15,577 nucleotides of DNA, taken from contig JAEWLN010000073.1 in NCBI GenBank assembly GCA_023457535.1, positions 1 through 15,577 of the forward strand, given 5' to 3'. This DNA is from Bacteroidota bacterium (GTDB taxonomy: Bacteria; Bacteroidota; Bacteroidia; Flavobacteriales; Flavobacteriaceae). Below, piece by piece: positions 1 to 8,165 of this stretch (within the stretch, counting starts at the first letter, position 1; each line of letters starts with the position of its first letter). The notes beneath the pieces are model-generated. The model was not told the origin of the DNA, ran no database searches, and saw only the letters and a program-made list of their open reading frames with translations. Position numbers and translations under genes: made by a program.

Positions 1-1
1 G

Positions 2-1414
2 TATTCCGCATTGCCCAACTGGGCGCAAAACCTGGGCGTGGTGTTTTCCATTATGCTGATCGCGCCATCGTGGGGCGGCATGATCAACGGACTGCTGACG
101 CTGCGCGGCGTATGGGACAAAGTACGGACAGAACCGGTTTTGAAATTTTTTGTAGTCGCGATCACAGGCTACGGCATGGCCACATTCGAAGGCCCGATGC
201 TGTCGCTGAAGAACGTCAACGGCATTGCGCATTTCACCGATTGGATCATTGCGCACGTACACGTGGGCGCCATGGCATGGAACGGATTTCTCGCTTTTGG
301 GATGATCTACTGGCTGATCCCGCGCATGACCAAAGGACCGCTGTATTCGACCAAACTGGCCAACTGGCATTTCTGGATCGGGACGCTGGGTATCGTCATT
401 TATACCCTGCCGCTGTATGTGGCCGGATTTGTACAGGCCTCGATGTGGAAGCAATTCAACCCCGATGGCACGCTGACCTACGGCAACTTCCTTGAAACCG
501 TTCAGCAGATCATCCCGATGTACTGGATGCGCGCCATTGGCGGATCAATGTACATTATTGGAATGTTCATCCTGCTGTACAACATTGTCCAAACCGTACG
601 ACGCAACGCCGCTGTGGCCGATGAACTGGCCGAGGCACCTGAACTTGAGCGCATCACGGGCAAACGCGTCAAAGGTGAGAAATTCCACCCGTGGCTCGAG
701 CGCAAACCGATACAGCTCACGGTTCTGGCCACTATTGCCATCCTGATAGGCGGCGTGATCCAGATCGTCCCGACACTCATGGTCAAATCGAACATCCCGA
801 CCATCGCATCGGTCAAACCGTATACGCCGCTTGAGCTGGAAGGCCGCGATTTGTATATCCGCGAGGGTTGCGTGGGCTGCCATTCGCAAATGGTGCGTCC
901 GTTCAGAAGCGAGGTCGAACGTTACGGGCCACAATCCAAAGCCGGCGAATTTGTGTACGACCATCCGTTCTTATGGGGCTCCAAACGAACCGGCCCGGAT
1001 TTGCTGCGCGTCGGACAAAAATACAACGACAACTGGCATTTCAACCACATGTGGGATCCGCAGAGCACATCGTCCGGATCGATCATGCCGGGTTATAAAT
1101 GGCTGTTCGACAACAAGGCGCTTGACATTTCAGATTTGGAGGGAAAAATGCGCGTGATGCAAAAACTCGGCGTGCCGTACACTGATGGCGAAATCGCACG
1201 GGCGCGGCAAACGCTGTTCGATCAGGCGCTGCAAATCGAAAAGAACCTGCATTCGGATCCTGATTTTTCCAAGAGCTATGCGCAAAGCCAGCAAAAAGCC
1301 GATGCGCGCGGCGAGAAATTCATCCCGATGCACCAGCGCGAAATCGTCGCGATGATCGCTTATATCCAACGTTTAGGCACCGATATCAAAGTAAAGCAAA
1401 CCGCAAAAAAATAA
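2..1414 (+). CDS. ccoNO: Fused cbb3-type cytochrome c oxidase subunit I/II (CcoN-CcoO), 5' end cut by window
   Basis: Catalytic core of the high-affinity cbb3 haem-copper oxidase, which reduces O2 to water in the inner membrane. The frame is open from the window edge, so the N-terminal part of CcoN is missing. Counting from the TTG codon at 11, the visible CcoN part carries the AHVHVGA motif; His82 and His84 are the expected haem b3 and haem b ligands. Several membrane helices follow. The CcoO part begins without any stop: a helix at about 236-257, then a membrane-anchored cytochrome c domain with CVGCH at 287-291 and the likely axial Met in SIMPGY (Met359). The CcoO signature CHSQMVRPFRSE is intact. 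Proteobacteria encode CcoN and CcoO separately; one fused chain is, as I recall, common in Bacteroidota. First gene in view of an operon that continues with ccoQ 3 nt downstream. Confidence 0.96.
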   Translation, partial: YSALPNWAQNLGVVFSIMLIAPSWGGMINGLLTLRGVWDKVRTEPVLKFFVVAITGYGMATFEGPMLSLKNVNGIAHFTDWIIAHVHVGAMAWNGFLAFGMIYWLIPRMTKGPLYSTKLANWHFWIGTLGIVIYTLPLYVAGFVQASMWKQFNPDGTLTYGNFLETVQQIIPMYWMRAIGGSMYIIGMFILLYNIVQTVRRNAAVADELAEAPELERITGKRVKGEKFHPWLERKPIQLTVLATIAILIGGVIQIVPTLMVKSNIPTIASVKPYTPLELEGRDLYIREGCVGCHSQMVRPFRSEVERYGPQSKAGEFVYDHPFLWGSKRTGPDLLRVGQKYNDNWHFNHMWDPQSTSSGSIMPGYKWLFDNKALDISDLEGKMRVMQKLGVPYTDGEIARARQTLFDQALQIEKNLHSDPDFSKSYAQSQQKADARGEKFIPMHQREIVAMIAYIQRLGTDIKVKQTAKK

Positions 1415-1417
1415 GCC

Positions 1418-1609
1418 ATGTTCGAACAAATCAAACACAATATGGAAACCATTTCAGGTGTGGCCATCTACCCCATCCTGTCGCTGTTGATCTTTTTCCT
1501 GTTTTTCGTCACGCTCGGCATTTGGGTGTTTTCGTATCGAAAGGAAAAACTAAGCCAATTGAGCAACATTCCGCTCGATGAAAATCCAATCCAAAATCAA
1601 ACATCATGA
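1418..1609 (+). CDS. ccoQ: cbb3 oxidase small subunit CcoQ/FixQ
   Basis: A 63-residue protein with one membrane helix (about residues 16-37, rich in L, F and V) and a short charged cytoplasmic tail beginning YRKEKL. Size, topology and position between ccoO and ccoP are those of CcoQ, a non-catalytic subunit that stabilises the oxidase, especially CcoP binding. The start lies 3 nt after the ccoNO stop. The TGA stop at 1607-1609 overlaps the ATG of ccoP (ATGA), implying translational coupling. CcoQ sequences are poorly conserved, so the call rests on context and topology. Confidence 0.85.
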   Translation: MFEQIKHNMETISGVAIYPILSLLIFFLFFVTLGIWVFSYRKEKLSQLSNIPLDENPIQNQTS

Positions 1610-2517
1610 AACAGTATTTCCCTGCGTGGCTGCGCGTTCCGGTTTTCTTTTTTACGGCATTCGGCGCCATTGAATTCCTTGTCGATTCCGGAGACCGTCC
1701 TGCATTTATCAAATATCCGATCATTATGTTCGTGCTGTTGGTGCTGCTTTTTGTGCTCATTGCATTTGAAATCATGAATTCGGCCATTGCCAACATCATT
1801 TTCCAATTGATGTCCGATGAGGAAAAGGCAAAGCACCAACACGAACAGGATCATCCCGTGGCGCTGACCGAGCGTCCATGGTACAAAAACCTGATGCAAA
1901 AGCTCACCCGGTCAGAACCCGTTGAAAACGACGAACTGATCATGATGAACCACAATTACGACGGCATCCGCGAGCTCGACAACAGGCTCCCCCCATGGTG
2001 GCTGTACCTTTTTTACGGCTGTATCGTTTTTGGTGCGGTCTATCTGGTCAAATACGAAATGCTGGGCGGCGACGACCAGGAAACCGAACTGCGCAAAGAA
2101 ATGGCCCGCGCCAAAGCCGATGTCGAAAGATATCTGCTCACCGCACCGGACCAAATGGACGAAAGCAAGGTAACCAAACTGACCGATCCGGCAGATCTTT
2201 CCAAAGGGAAAGCCATTTACGATACCAATTGTGCGGCTTGCCACCGTGCGGACGCAGGCGGGCAAATCGGGCCTAACCTGACAGACGACCACTGGATTTT
2301 TGGCGGCAGCATCAAAAACCTGTTCCACACCATTTCCAACGGCGGACGCGACGGCAAAGGCATGGTCGCCTGGAATACCACGCTCAAACCCACTGAGATC
2401 CAGCTTGTAGCCAGCTACATCCTGTCGTTGCACGGCTCCAATCCAAAAGACGCCAAAGCCGCCGAGGGTGATTTGTGGACAGACCCCGAAGCAGCGGTAA
2501 CGCAAACTAAACCCTAA
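1606..2517 (+). CDS. ccoP: cbb3 oxidase subunit III CcoP, one haem-binding site, extra N-terminal helices
   Basis: Membrane-anchored cytochrome c that passes electrons to CcoO and CcoN. Residues 107-151 match the usual CcoP N-terminal domain: NYDGIRELDNRLPPWW, then a helix at about 131-149. A single cytochrome c domain occupies about 195-278, with CAACH at 209-213 and a probable axial Met253 (GKGMVAW). Two features differ from the classical proteobacterial protein. There is only one CXXCH instead of two. About 105 extra residues precede the CcoP_N motif and contain two predicted helices (about 10-27 and 36-60). The start overlaps the ccoQ stop; the stop lies 3 nt before ccoG. At 303 residues it has ordinary CcoP length only because the extension offsets the missing haem domain. 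Confidence 0.94.
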   Translation: MKQYFPAWLRVPVFFFTAFGAIEFLVDSGDRPAFIKYPIIMFVLLVLLFVLIAFEIMNSAIANIIFQLMSDEEKAKHQHEQDHPVALTERPWYKNLMQKLTRSEPVENDELIMMNHNYDGIRELDNRLPPWWLYLFYGCIVFGAVYLVKYEMLGGDDQETELRKEMARAKADVERYLLTAPDQMDESKVTKLTDPADLSKGKAIYDTNCAACHRADAGGQIGPNLTDDHWIFGGSIKNLFHTISNGGRDGKGMVAWNTTLKPTEIQLVASYILSLHGSNPKDAKAAEGDLWTDPEAAVTQTKP

Positions 2518-2520
2518 ACA

Positions 2521-3930
2521 ATGAAAGACGAAGCGTTCCGGGATACGATAGGAACTTTGGACGACGCGGGCAAACGCAAATTCATATTTCCTAAAAAGCC
2601 CCAGGGCAAATTTTACCGCTATCGCAAATGGGTCAGCTACGCGCTGCTCGCGATCCTGGTCGCCAATCCGTTTGTCAAGATCAACGGCAACCAGTTCATG
2701 ATGTTCAACGTCGTCGAGCGCCGGTTCAACATCTTTGGATTTCCGTTCTGGCCGCAGGATTTCTACATCTTCGTGATGGTCATGATCGCCATGGTGGTAT
2801 TCGTGATCTTGTTTACCGTAGCGTTCGGGCGCCTCTTTTGCGGCTGGATTTGTCCGCAGACGATCTTCATGGAAATGGTTTTCCGACGCATCGAATATTG
2901 GATCGACGGCGACCGCGGCGCACAAATTCGGCTGGACAAACAACCGTGGAATGGTGAAAAAATCCGAAAACGGCTCCTCAAATGGAGCGTATTTTTTGTC
3001 CTGTCATTTGGTATCGCCAATGTGTTCCTGGCTTACGTGATCGGTAGCGACGCGCTGATTTCAATGATGCAGCAGGGACCTGCGGCGCAATCGGGACATT
3101 TTACCGCGCTGCTGATTTTTACAGGCGTGTTCTATTTTGTATACGTATGGTTCCGCGAGCAGGTTTGTATCATCGCCTGTCCGTACGGCCGGTTGCAGGG
3201 CGTGTTGCTCGACAACCAATCGATCAATGTGGCCTATGATTTTGTGCGCGGGGAAAAGCAACTCGGACGCGCCAGATTCAATAAAAAGGAAGACCGCGCC
3301 GCATCGGGCAAAGGTGATTGCATCGATTGTATGCAGTGCGTCAATGTGTGTCCGACCGGGATCGACATCAGGAACGGCATCCAGCTCGAATGCATCAACT
3401 GTACGGCCTGTATCGACGAATGTGATACGATGATGAAAAGCGTCGGGTTGCCTGTGGGCCTTATCCGATATGCTTCGCAGGATGAAATCGAAAAGAAGGC
3501 CTCATTTAAGTTCACCCCAAAAATGAAAGGCTATGCGGGCGTGCTCGGGATCATTGTCGGGATCCTGATCGGGTTGCTGTTTTTGCGCAACGACGTCCAG
3601 GCCGATGTGCTGCGGTTGCCCGGACAACTCTACCAGCACAAGGGCCGCGCGATCAGCAATGTGTACACATTTAAGATCGTCAACAAAACCGTGCGCGATA
3701 TCGATTCGGTACAACTCCGTCTCATCGGTATCAAAGGATCGGTTAAAACCGTAGGACACAACTGGCTCACCATCAAAGCACAGGCAATAAATCAAGGCAC
3801 CATTTTTATAGAGATCGACCAGCACTTGCTCGATAGTGAAAAGACCAGGTTGCGCATCGGGATTTATCAGCGCAACAAGCTGATTGAAACCGCTACGACG
3901 CATTTCTTAGGGCCGAGAAGTTTTGATTGA
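2521..3930 (+). CDS. ccoG: CcoG/FixG/RdxA-type polyferredoxin, cbb3 oxidase assembly
   Basis: A 469-residue membrane iron-sulfur protein. The CcoG family has been linked to Cu(II) to Cu(I) reduction during delivery of copper to the CcoN active site. Helices lie near 37-52, 80-102, 155-176, 193-211 and 337-356. Cysteine motifs are FCGWICP (Cys107, Cys111), QVCIIACPYG (Cys216, Cys220) and two [4Fe-4S] ferredoxin clusters: CIDCMQCVNVCP (Cys267, 270, 273, 277) and CINCTACIDEC (Cys291, 294, 297, 301). A C-terminal periplasmic immunoglobulin-like domain (about 360-465) is the FixG_C-type region. The start at 2521 follows the ccoP stop by 3 nt. All expected cysteines are present and the length is normal. 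Confidence 0.96.
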   Translation: MKDEAFRDTIGTLDDAGKRKFIFPKKPQGKFYRYRKWVSYALLAILVANPFVKINGNQFMMFNVVERRFNIFGFPFWPQDFYIFVMVMIAMVVFVILFTVAFGRLFCGWICPQTIFMEMVFRRIEYWIDGDRGAQIRLDKQPWNGEKIRKRLLKWSVFFVLSFGIANVFLAYVIGSDALISMMQQGPAAQSGHFTALLIFTGVFYFVYVWFREQVCIIACPYGRLQGVLLDNQSINVAYDFVRGEKQLGRARFNKKEDRAASGKGDCIDCMQCVNVCPTGIDIRNGIQLECINCTACIDECDTMMKSVGLPVGLIRYASQDEIEKKASFKFTPKMKGYAGVLGIIVGILIGLLFLRNDVQADVLRLPGQLYQHKGRAISNVYTFKIVNKTVRDIDSVQLRLIGIKGSVKTVGHNWLTIKAQAINQGTIFIEIDQHLLDSEKTRLRIGIYQRNKLIETATTHFLGPRSFD

Positions 3931-3958
3931 TTGGAACAAAAACAATTAAAAAAGTATT

Positions 3959-4405
3959 ATGAAACTCAACTGGGGCACATCGATCGTATTGGCATTTGGC
4001 TTTTTTATAGCGTTCATTGGCTATTTTATCGTGCGGGTGCAAAGCAATACGGCCTACGACAATGAACTCGTCGTCGAAGAATATTACAAAAAAGACGCGC
4101 AGTACAGCGTGGAATACGACCAGGTGCAAAACGCGCAGAATTTGTCGCAAAAACCAACAATCACCGCTACTGCAGCCGGCGTACTGATTTCATTTCCCAA
4201 AAACATATTTCCAGAAAACATTCAAGGCAAAGTGTCCCTGTACCGGCCGTCTGCGGAAAAGCTTGATTTTGAACGATCGTTCAACACCCAAGATTCCACA
4301 TTGCTCATACCTGAAGGAGATTTCGCGGGCGGCAACTGGGACATCACTTTGTTCTGGACTTATGACGGGAAATCCTATATCGTCAAACAAAAAATGTATC
4401 TGTGA
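3959..4405 (+). CDS. fixH: FixH/CcoH family cbb3 oxidase assembly protein
   Basis: A 148-residue protein with one N-terminal helix (about 7-25), then an extracytoplasmic domain starting with the conserved-looking stretch NELVVEEYYKKDAQY. FixH/CcoH proteins associate with the cbb3 complex during assembly; a bitopic membrane protein directly after ccoG fits that family. The C-terminal part is beta-rich and ends in WDITLFWTYDGKSY. It lies 28 nt after ccoG. Its TGA (4403-4405) overlaps the GTG start of the next gene (GTGA), so all genes to 5103 are probably one transcript. The sequence is divergent; the call combines topology, motif and position. Confidence 0.86.
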   Translation: MKLNWGTSIVLAFGFFIAFIGYFIVRVQSNTAYDNELVVEEYYKKDAQYSVEYDQVQNAQNLSQKPTITATAAGVLISFPKNIFPENIQGKVSLYRPSAEKLDFERSFNTQDSTLLIPEGDFAGGNWDITLFWTYDGKSYIVKQKMYL

Positions 4406-5103
4406 TCACAACGGCAATTTTGTTGGGGCTTATCAGCAGCCTCCACTGTATCGGCATGTGCGGACCGATCGCGATGATGTTGCCGTTGGCGCGCCACAAT
4501 CCTGAAAAAAAAGCGCTGCAACTGATGGCCTACCACAGCGGACGCCTGAGTGCATACGCCGCCATCGGGTTGTTATTCGGAATCCTTGGACGCGGATTTT
4601 ATCTGGCCGGTTGGCAACAGCAAATGTCGATCGTGGCAGGCGTGGTCATGATACTGATTGCGGTGGTTCCTGAAAAAAAACTCGCGCGGTACAATTTTTC
4701 CGGCCGGGTATACCGCTTGCTGTCCAAAGTCAAATCGGCGCTTGGTCAGCGCATGCGCAATCCGTCTGCGGCTTCATTGTATACCGTGGGGCTGCTCAAT
4801 GGGTTTTTGCCGTGTGCGCTGGTGTATGCCGCTGTTTTCGGGGCATTGGCGTCACCGGGCATTTCCCATTCGATACGTTTTATGATCATGTTCGGACTGG
4901 GTACGATCCCGCTGATGAGCGCCGTGGTCTATGTGCAACACTTGGTCACGGGTAAGTTGCGTAGGGGTGTCGGAAAAATCATACCGTATGCGATCGCGGG
5001 ACTTGGAATGGTGTTTATCTTACGCGGGTTAGGGCTTGATATCGCATTTTTATCGCCGTCTTCGATGCAATTGTTCGTCCAGGCGATGCCCGATTGCAGG
5101 TAA
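4402..5103 (+). CDS. TauE/SafE (DsbD_2-like) membrane protein, cbb3-linked
   Basis: A 233-residue polytopic membrane protein with about six helices. Near the N-terminus it has HCIGMCGP (His15, Cys16, Cys20), the hallmark of the group annotated as sulfite exporter TauE/SafE or cytochrome-biogenesis transmembrane (DsbD_2). A second cysteine motif, LNGFLPCALVY (Cys138), begins the second half, giving the usual pseudo-repeat. Members often sit beside ccoG and fixH, and a role in metal or thiol handling during oxidase maturation is likely but unproven. The GTG start at 4402 is chosen because it overlaps the fixH stop and places the HCxGMC motif 14 residues in. No clear terminator was found between this gene and the convergent small gene. 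Confidence 0.85.
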   Translation: MITTAILLGLISSLHCIGMCGPIAMMLPLARHNPEKKALQLMAYHSGRLSAYAAIGLLFGILGRGFYLAGWQQQMSIVAGVVMILIAVVPEKKLARYNFSGRVYRLLSKVKSALGQRMRNPSAASLYTVGLLNGFLPCALVYAAVFGALASPGISHSIRFMIMFGLGTIPLMSAVVYVQHLVTGKLRRGVGKIIPYAIAGLGMVFILRGLGLDIAFLSPSSMQLFVQAMPDCR

Positions 5104-5163
5104 GCGCAAAAAGCGGTGCTGAGCCAAACCACTGTTAGCCAGGGAACAACAGCAAATGGTCGG

Positions 5164-5328
5164 TTACCGCAAAAACAGCGCATACCCAATCCCCCAAACG
5201 ACCACAAAAAACAAACCCGGCAAGACCTCGGTCTTTAAACGTCTGCCGAATTCCTTTTTGAAAAACGCAAGCCATATCACGTAAATGGCAAAAACGAGCA
5301 GCATCGCCCATGGCATAAACAGTCTCAT
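5164..5328 (-). CDS. Small two-helix membrane protein, unknown function
   Basis: A 54-residue protein with two hydrophobic segments (about 6-20 and 37-53) separated by the charged loop KKEFGRRLKTEVLP. The frame could be extended to an ATG at 5412, but that start would lie inside the hemN terminator hairpin, so the ATG at 5328 is preferred. It is convergent with the cco operon (60 nt between stops) and lies downstream of the hemN terminator. I do not recognise a named family. The sharply alternating hydrophobic and charged pattern suggests a genuine gene rather than a chance frame. Confidence 0.6.
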   Translation of the reverse strand: MRLFMPWAMLLVFAIYVIWLAFFKKEFGRRLKTEVLPGLFFVVVWGIGYALFLR

Positions 5329-5394
5329 CTTGAAGCTTTTGGGTAAATATAACAAATAATCCGTCCTAATTTTCAAACCCGCCGATTTTAGTGT

Positions 5395-5426
5395 AAAAAA
5401 AAACGCGGCCACCTGAAGCAGCCGCG
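5395..5426 (-). terminator. Intrinsic terminator of hemN
   Basis: On the minus strand a perfect 6-bp stem (CGCGGC at 5421-5426 pairing with GCCGCG at 5404-5409 as read on that strand) encloses an 11-nt loop and is followed directly by nine T (5403 down to 5395). It begins 25 nt after the hemN stop. A classical Rho-independent terminator ending the CoA-transferase and hemN transcript. Confidence 0.9.
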
Positions 5427-5450
5427 GGTTATTTATTGGTTTGTTTCACA

Positions 5451-6806
5451 TCACACCGTCATGGAAAACAACTGCGTGGCCGGCATTTTGCGCTTCATCC
5501 GAAGGTCGAACGCCATGCAGATGTTGCGCACAAATCCCTTTCCTTTCTCTGTTACGGTCAGCGTCCGATCGCCAAGCCTGAGCAAACCGTCGGCTTCCAT
5601 CTCGTGCAATGAGGCAATGATTTCCGGCATTTGCGGCAACGGATGATCTTCCTTCCATGTGGTTTCAAACCGGCACATCAGATTCAGGATGTGTTGCCGG
5701 ATGACCAGGTCCTCATGGGTCAGCAGGTGTCCTTTGACCACGGGCAATTTGTCCCATTCGAGCAACTGGTGGTAATCTTCAAGGTCTTTGGTGTTTTGCG
5801 CAAATCCGTACCAGCTGTCGCCGATCGACGATACACCGAGACCAATCATCATGCGGGTCGCCGATGTTCCGTAACCCATAAAGTTCCGATGAAGATCCCC
5901 GGATTTAAATGCCTTATACAGTGCATCGGACGGCAATGCAAAATGATCCATACCGATTTCCCCATAGCCGTGGAGTTCGAGCAATCGCCTGCCAATTTCG
6001 TATAGGATTTTCTTGTCGCCGTCCTTGGGAATATCATCCTCTTTGAACCCGCGCTGCCCGTTTCCTTTGATCCACGGCACATGGGCATAACTATAGAACG
6101 CGATGCGGTCCGGGCAAAGCGCCTTTGTCTTTTCGATCGTATCGACCACATCCTCGACGCGCTGGAACGGCAATCCAAAAATAAGATCATGGCTTACCGA
6201 TGTATAACCCATATCGCGCGCCCACATCGTCACGCGGGCCACATTGCTGTAGGGTTGTACGCGGTTGATGGCTTTCTGAACGCGCTCCGAATAGTCCTGC
6301 ACGCCAAAACTTACGCGCCGGAACCCAAGATCGTAAAGTTTTTGCAGGTGCTCGCGCGTGGTGTTGTTGGGGTGGCCTTCAAAACTCATGTCGCAATCGG
6401 GCGACTTTCTGGCCAACGACAAAATACCGTTGATCAGGTCTTCAAGATTTTTGACCGAAAAAAACGTAGGGGTCCCACCGCCAAGATGAATTTCGCGCAC
6501 AAGCGGCTTGTCGCCCAGCAACTGGCAATACAACCGCCATTCCTTGAGGACGGCCTGCACATACGGATGCTCGACTGCGTGGTTCTTGGTGATGCGCTTG
6601 TGGCAGCCGCAAAACGTACACATGCTTTCGCAAAATGGCAGGTGGATGTAAAGACTTACCCCCTGGTCGCCATTTTCGCGGTAGGCCGCTGAAAACGCAG
6701 CTTCCCATTGGCTGTAATCAAAATCGGCGTCCCAGTAAGGAACCGTCGGATAGCTGGTATAACGCGGGCCGGGCACATTGTATTTGTGAATCAGATTTTT
6801 TTCCAT
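5451..6806 (-). CDS. hemN: Oxygen-independent coproporphyrinogen III oxidase (HemN), radical SAM
   Basis: A 451-residue cytoplasmic radical SAM enzyme that converts coproporphyrinogen III to protoporphyrinogen IX without O2. The N-terminus NVPGPRYTSYPTVPYW is typical of true HemN rather than HemW. The cluster motif is FCESMCTFCGC with Cys59, Cys63 and Cys66 as [4Fe-4S] ligands and Cys68 as the extra HemN cysteine. The SAM-binding GGGTPTF is at 109-115, and the HemN C-terminal domain covers about 350-440. An in-frame start at 6887 lies inside the upstream gene; the ATG at 6806, 5 nt after that gene's stop, gives the family N-terminus. It probably supplies haem for the neighbouring cbb3 oxidase at low oxygen. 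Confidence 0.96.
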   Translation of the reverse strand: MEKNLIHKYNVPGPRYTSYPTVPYWDADFDYSQWEAAFSAAYRENGDQGVSLYIHLPFCESMCTFCGCHKRITKNHAVEHPYVQAVLKEWRLYCQLLGDKPLVREIHLGGGTPTFFSVKNLEDLINGILSLARKSPDCDMSFEGHPNNTTREHLQKLYDLGFRRVSFGVQDYSERVQKAINRVQPYSNVARVTMWARDMGYTSVSHDLIFGLPFQRVEDVVDTIEKTKALCPDRIAFYSYAHVPWIKGNGQRGFKEDDIPKDGDKKILYEIGRRLLELHGYGEIGMDHFALPSDALYKAFKSGDLHRNFMGYGTSATRMMIGLGVSSIGDSWYGFAQNTKDLEDYHQLLEWDKLPVVKGHLLTHEDLVIRQHILNLMCRFETTWKEDHPLPQMPEIIASLHEMEADGLLRLGDRTLTVTEKGKGFVRNICMAFDLRMKRKMPATQLFSMTV

Positions 6807-6811
6807 AATCG

Positions 6812-8119
6812 TTAATTGAGGTGTACGTGAGCAGCAATGGCGTGCGACGGTCCGGCGATCAGTTCGCGGTATTTGCGGTCGATCCATTCACGATGGTCCG
6901 GATGCGCGATCTGGACGAGCGCCCTGATGCGCTGCCGGAGCGATTTGCCGTATAAGTCAGCAATGCCGTATTCAGTGATAATGTACTGCGCATGGCCCCG
7001 TGTGGTAACCACGCCCGCGCCTTGTTTTAAAAACGGGACAATGCGGCTCTCCCCGCTTTTGGTCACTGACGGCAGCGCAATAATAGCCTTTCCGCCTTCG
7101 CTGAGCGCCGCCCCGCGTATAAAATCCATTTGTCCGCCCACGCCGGAATACATGCGCGCGCCAATCGAATCGGCACAAACCTGACCGGTCAGATCGACTT
7201 CGATGGCCGAATTGATCGCGACCATTTTCGGGTTGCGCCGAATAACAGACGTATCGTTTACATAAGACGATTCGCGCATTTCGACAAACGGATTGTCATC
7301 TACAAAGTCGTACAACCGTTGCGACCCGATCAGGAACGTTGCCAGCGCACGGCCTTTTCCGACGCCTTTGTACCGGCAGTTGATCACGCCTTTTTCGATC
7401 AGGTCGATCACGCCATCGGAGAACATTTCAGTATGCAACCCAAGGTCTTTGTGGCTGGAAAGGTTGGCCAGCGCGGCGTTTGGGATCGACCCGATGCCCA
7501 TTTGGAGCGTGCTTTTGTCGTCGATCAGCGAGGCGATGTGTTGCCCGATTTTTTGCTCGGTATCGGAAATGGCATCGGGGGCATGTCCAAAAATAGGCGT
7601 ATTGACCTCGACCATGTAATCGATTTCCGACACATGGATAATGCCGTCGCCAAACGTACGCGGCATTTGGGGATTGACCTGTGCGATGACGTTTTTGGCC
7701 TGGCGTATGGCAGCCAGCGTCGCCTCGACCGATACCCCGAGCGAGCAGTAACCGTGCGCATCGGGCGGCGAAACGTGGATCAGTGCCGTATCCAGTACAA
7801 TAGCCTGTTTGCGGAACAGATGGGGCAATTCGCTCAAAAAAACCGGCGTATACGAACCGTTTCCGGCAGCAAGCGTATGCCGCACATTTTTTCCGATGAA
7901 AAACGAATTGACGTGAAACGCATACGACAAAGCCGGATCGGCGTACGAGGCCTTGCCTTCAGTGTGCAGGTGGCATATTTCGACATTGCGCAGTTCGCTG
8001 CCGCGGCGGGCCAGCGCGTTGGTCAGGATTTCCGGTGCGGCGGCGGCGGCCTGAACGTAGACGCGCGAGTTCGAAGTCACGCATTTGACGGCTTCTTCGG
8101 CGGTGGTGTATCGGGTCAT
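6812..8119 (-). CDS. Acetyl-CoA hydrolase / 4-hydroxybutyrate CoA-transferase family protein
   Basis: A 435-residue cytoplasmic enzyme of CoA-transferase family I (ACH1/Cat1/Cat2-like), which moves CoA between acyl-CoA and a carboxylate such as acetate. Visible motifs are MGIGSIPNAA (207-216), HTEMFSDG with the probable catalytic Glu231 that forms the glutamyl-CoA intermediate, and the glycine loop GVGGQMDFIRGA (326-337). A C-terminal stretch around ITEYGIADLYGKSLRQR is also typical. Length is normal for the family. Substrate cannot be fixed from sequence: acetate, propionate, succinate and 4-hydroxybutyrate are all possible. It is the first gene of a two-gene unit with hemN, under the promoter candidate at 8136-8143. 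Confidence 0.9.
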   Translation of the reverse strand: MTRYTTAEEAVKCVTSNSRVYVQAAAAAPEILTNALARRGSELRNVEICHLHTEGKASYADPALSYAFHVNSFFIGKNVRHTLAAGNGSYTPVFLSELPHLFRKQAIVLDTALIHVSPPDAHGYCSLGVSVEATLAAIRQAKNVIAQVNPQMPRTFGDGIIHVSEIDYMVEVNTPIFGHAPDAISDTEQKIGQHIASLIDDKSTLQMGIGSIPNAALANLSSHKDLGLHTEMFSDGVIDLIEKGVINCRYKGVGKGRALATFLIGSQRLYDFVDDNPFVEMRESSYVNDTSVIRRNPKMVAINSAIEVDLTGQVCADSIGARMYSGVGGQMDFIRGAALSEGGKAIIALPSVTKSGESRIVPFLKQGAGVVTTRGHAQYIITEYGIADLYGKSLRQRIRALVQIAHPDHREWIDRKYRELIAGPSHAIAAHVHLN

Positions 8120-8135
8120 GGTGTTACTTTTTTGG

Positions 8136-8143
8136 CAAAGTTA
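8136..8143 (-). promoter_or_regulatory. -7 promoter box of the CoA-transferase-hemN unit
   Basis: On the minus strand it reads TAACTTTG, a perfect match to the Bacteroidota TAnnTTTG -7 box, 17-24 nt upstream of the start codon at 8119. No clear TTG-type -33 element lies at the usual spacing. Confidence 0.65.
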
Positions 8144-8165
8144 GCCTGATCCCGTTGCTTAAAAT

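Noticed and set aside
1912..2943. 343-codon minus-strand open frame opposite ccoP and ccoG
   Set aside because: It spans two clear genes on the other strand and shows no protein-like domain structure.
5329..5412. N-terminal extension of the small minus-strand membrane protein to an ATG at 5412
   Set aside because: The extension starts within the hemN terminator hairpin and its T run, and it would put charged residues before the hydrophobic start; the ATG at 5328 is more plausible.
6807..6887. Longer hemN start at 6887
   Set aside because: The extra 27 residues overlap the end of the CoA-transferase gene and do not resemble HemN, whose family N-terminus begins at the ATG at 6806.
7130..8149. 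339-codon plus-strand open frame opposite the CoA-transferase
   Set aside because: It is an antisense shadow of a well-supported gene: basic and low-similarity looking, with no recognisable domain.
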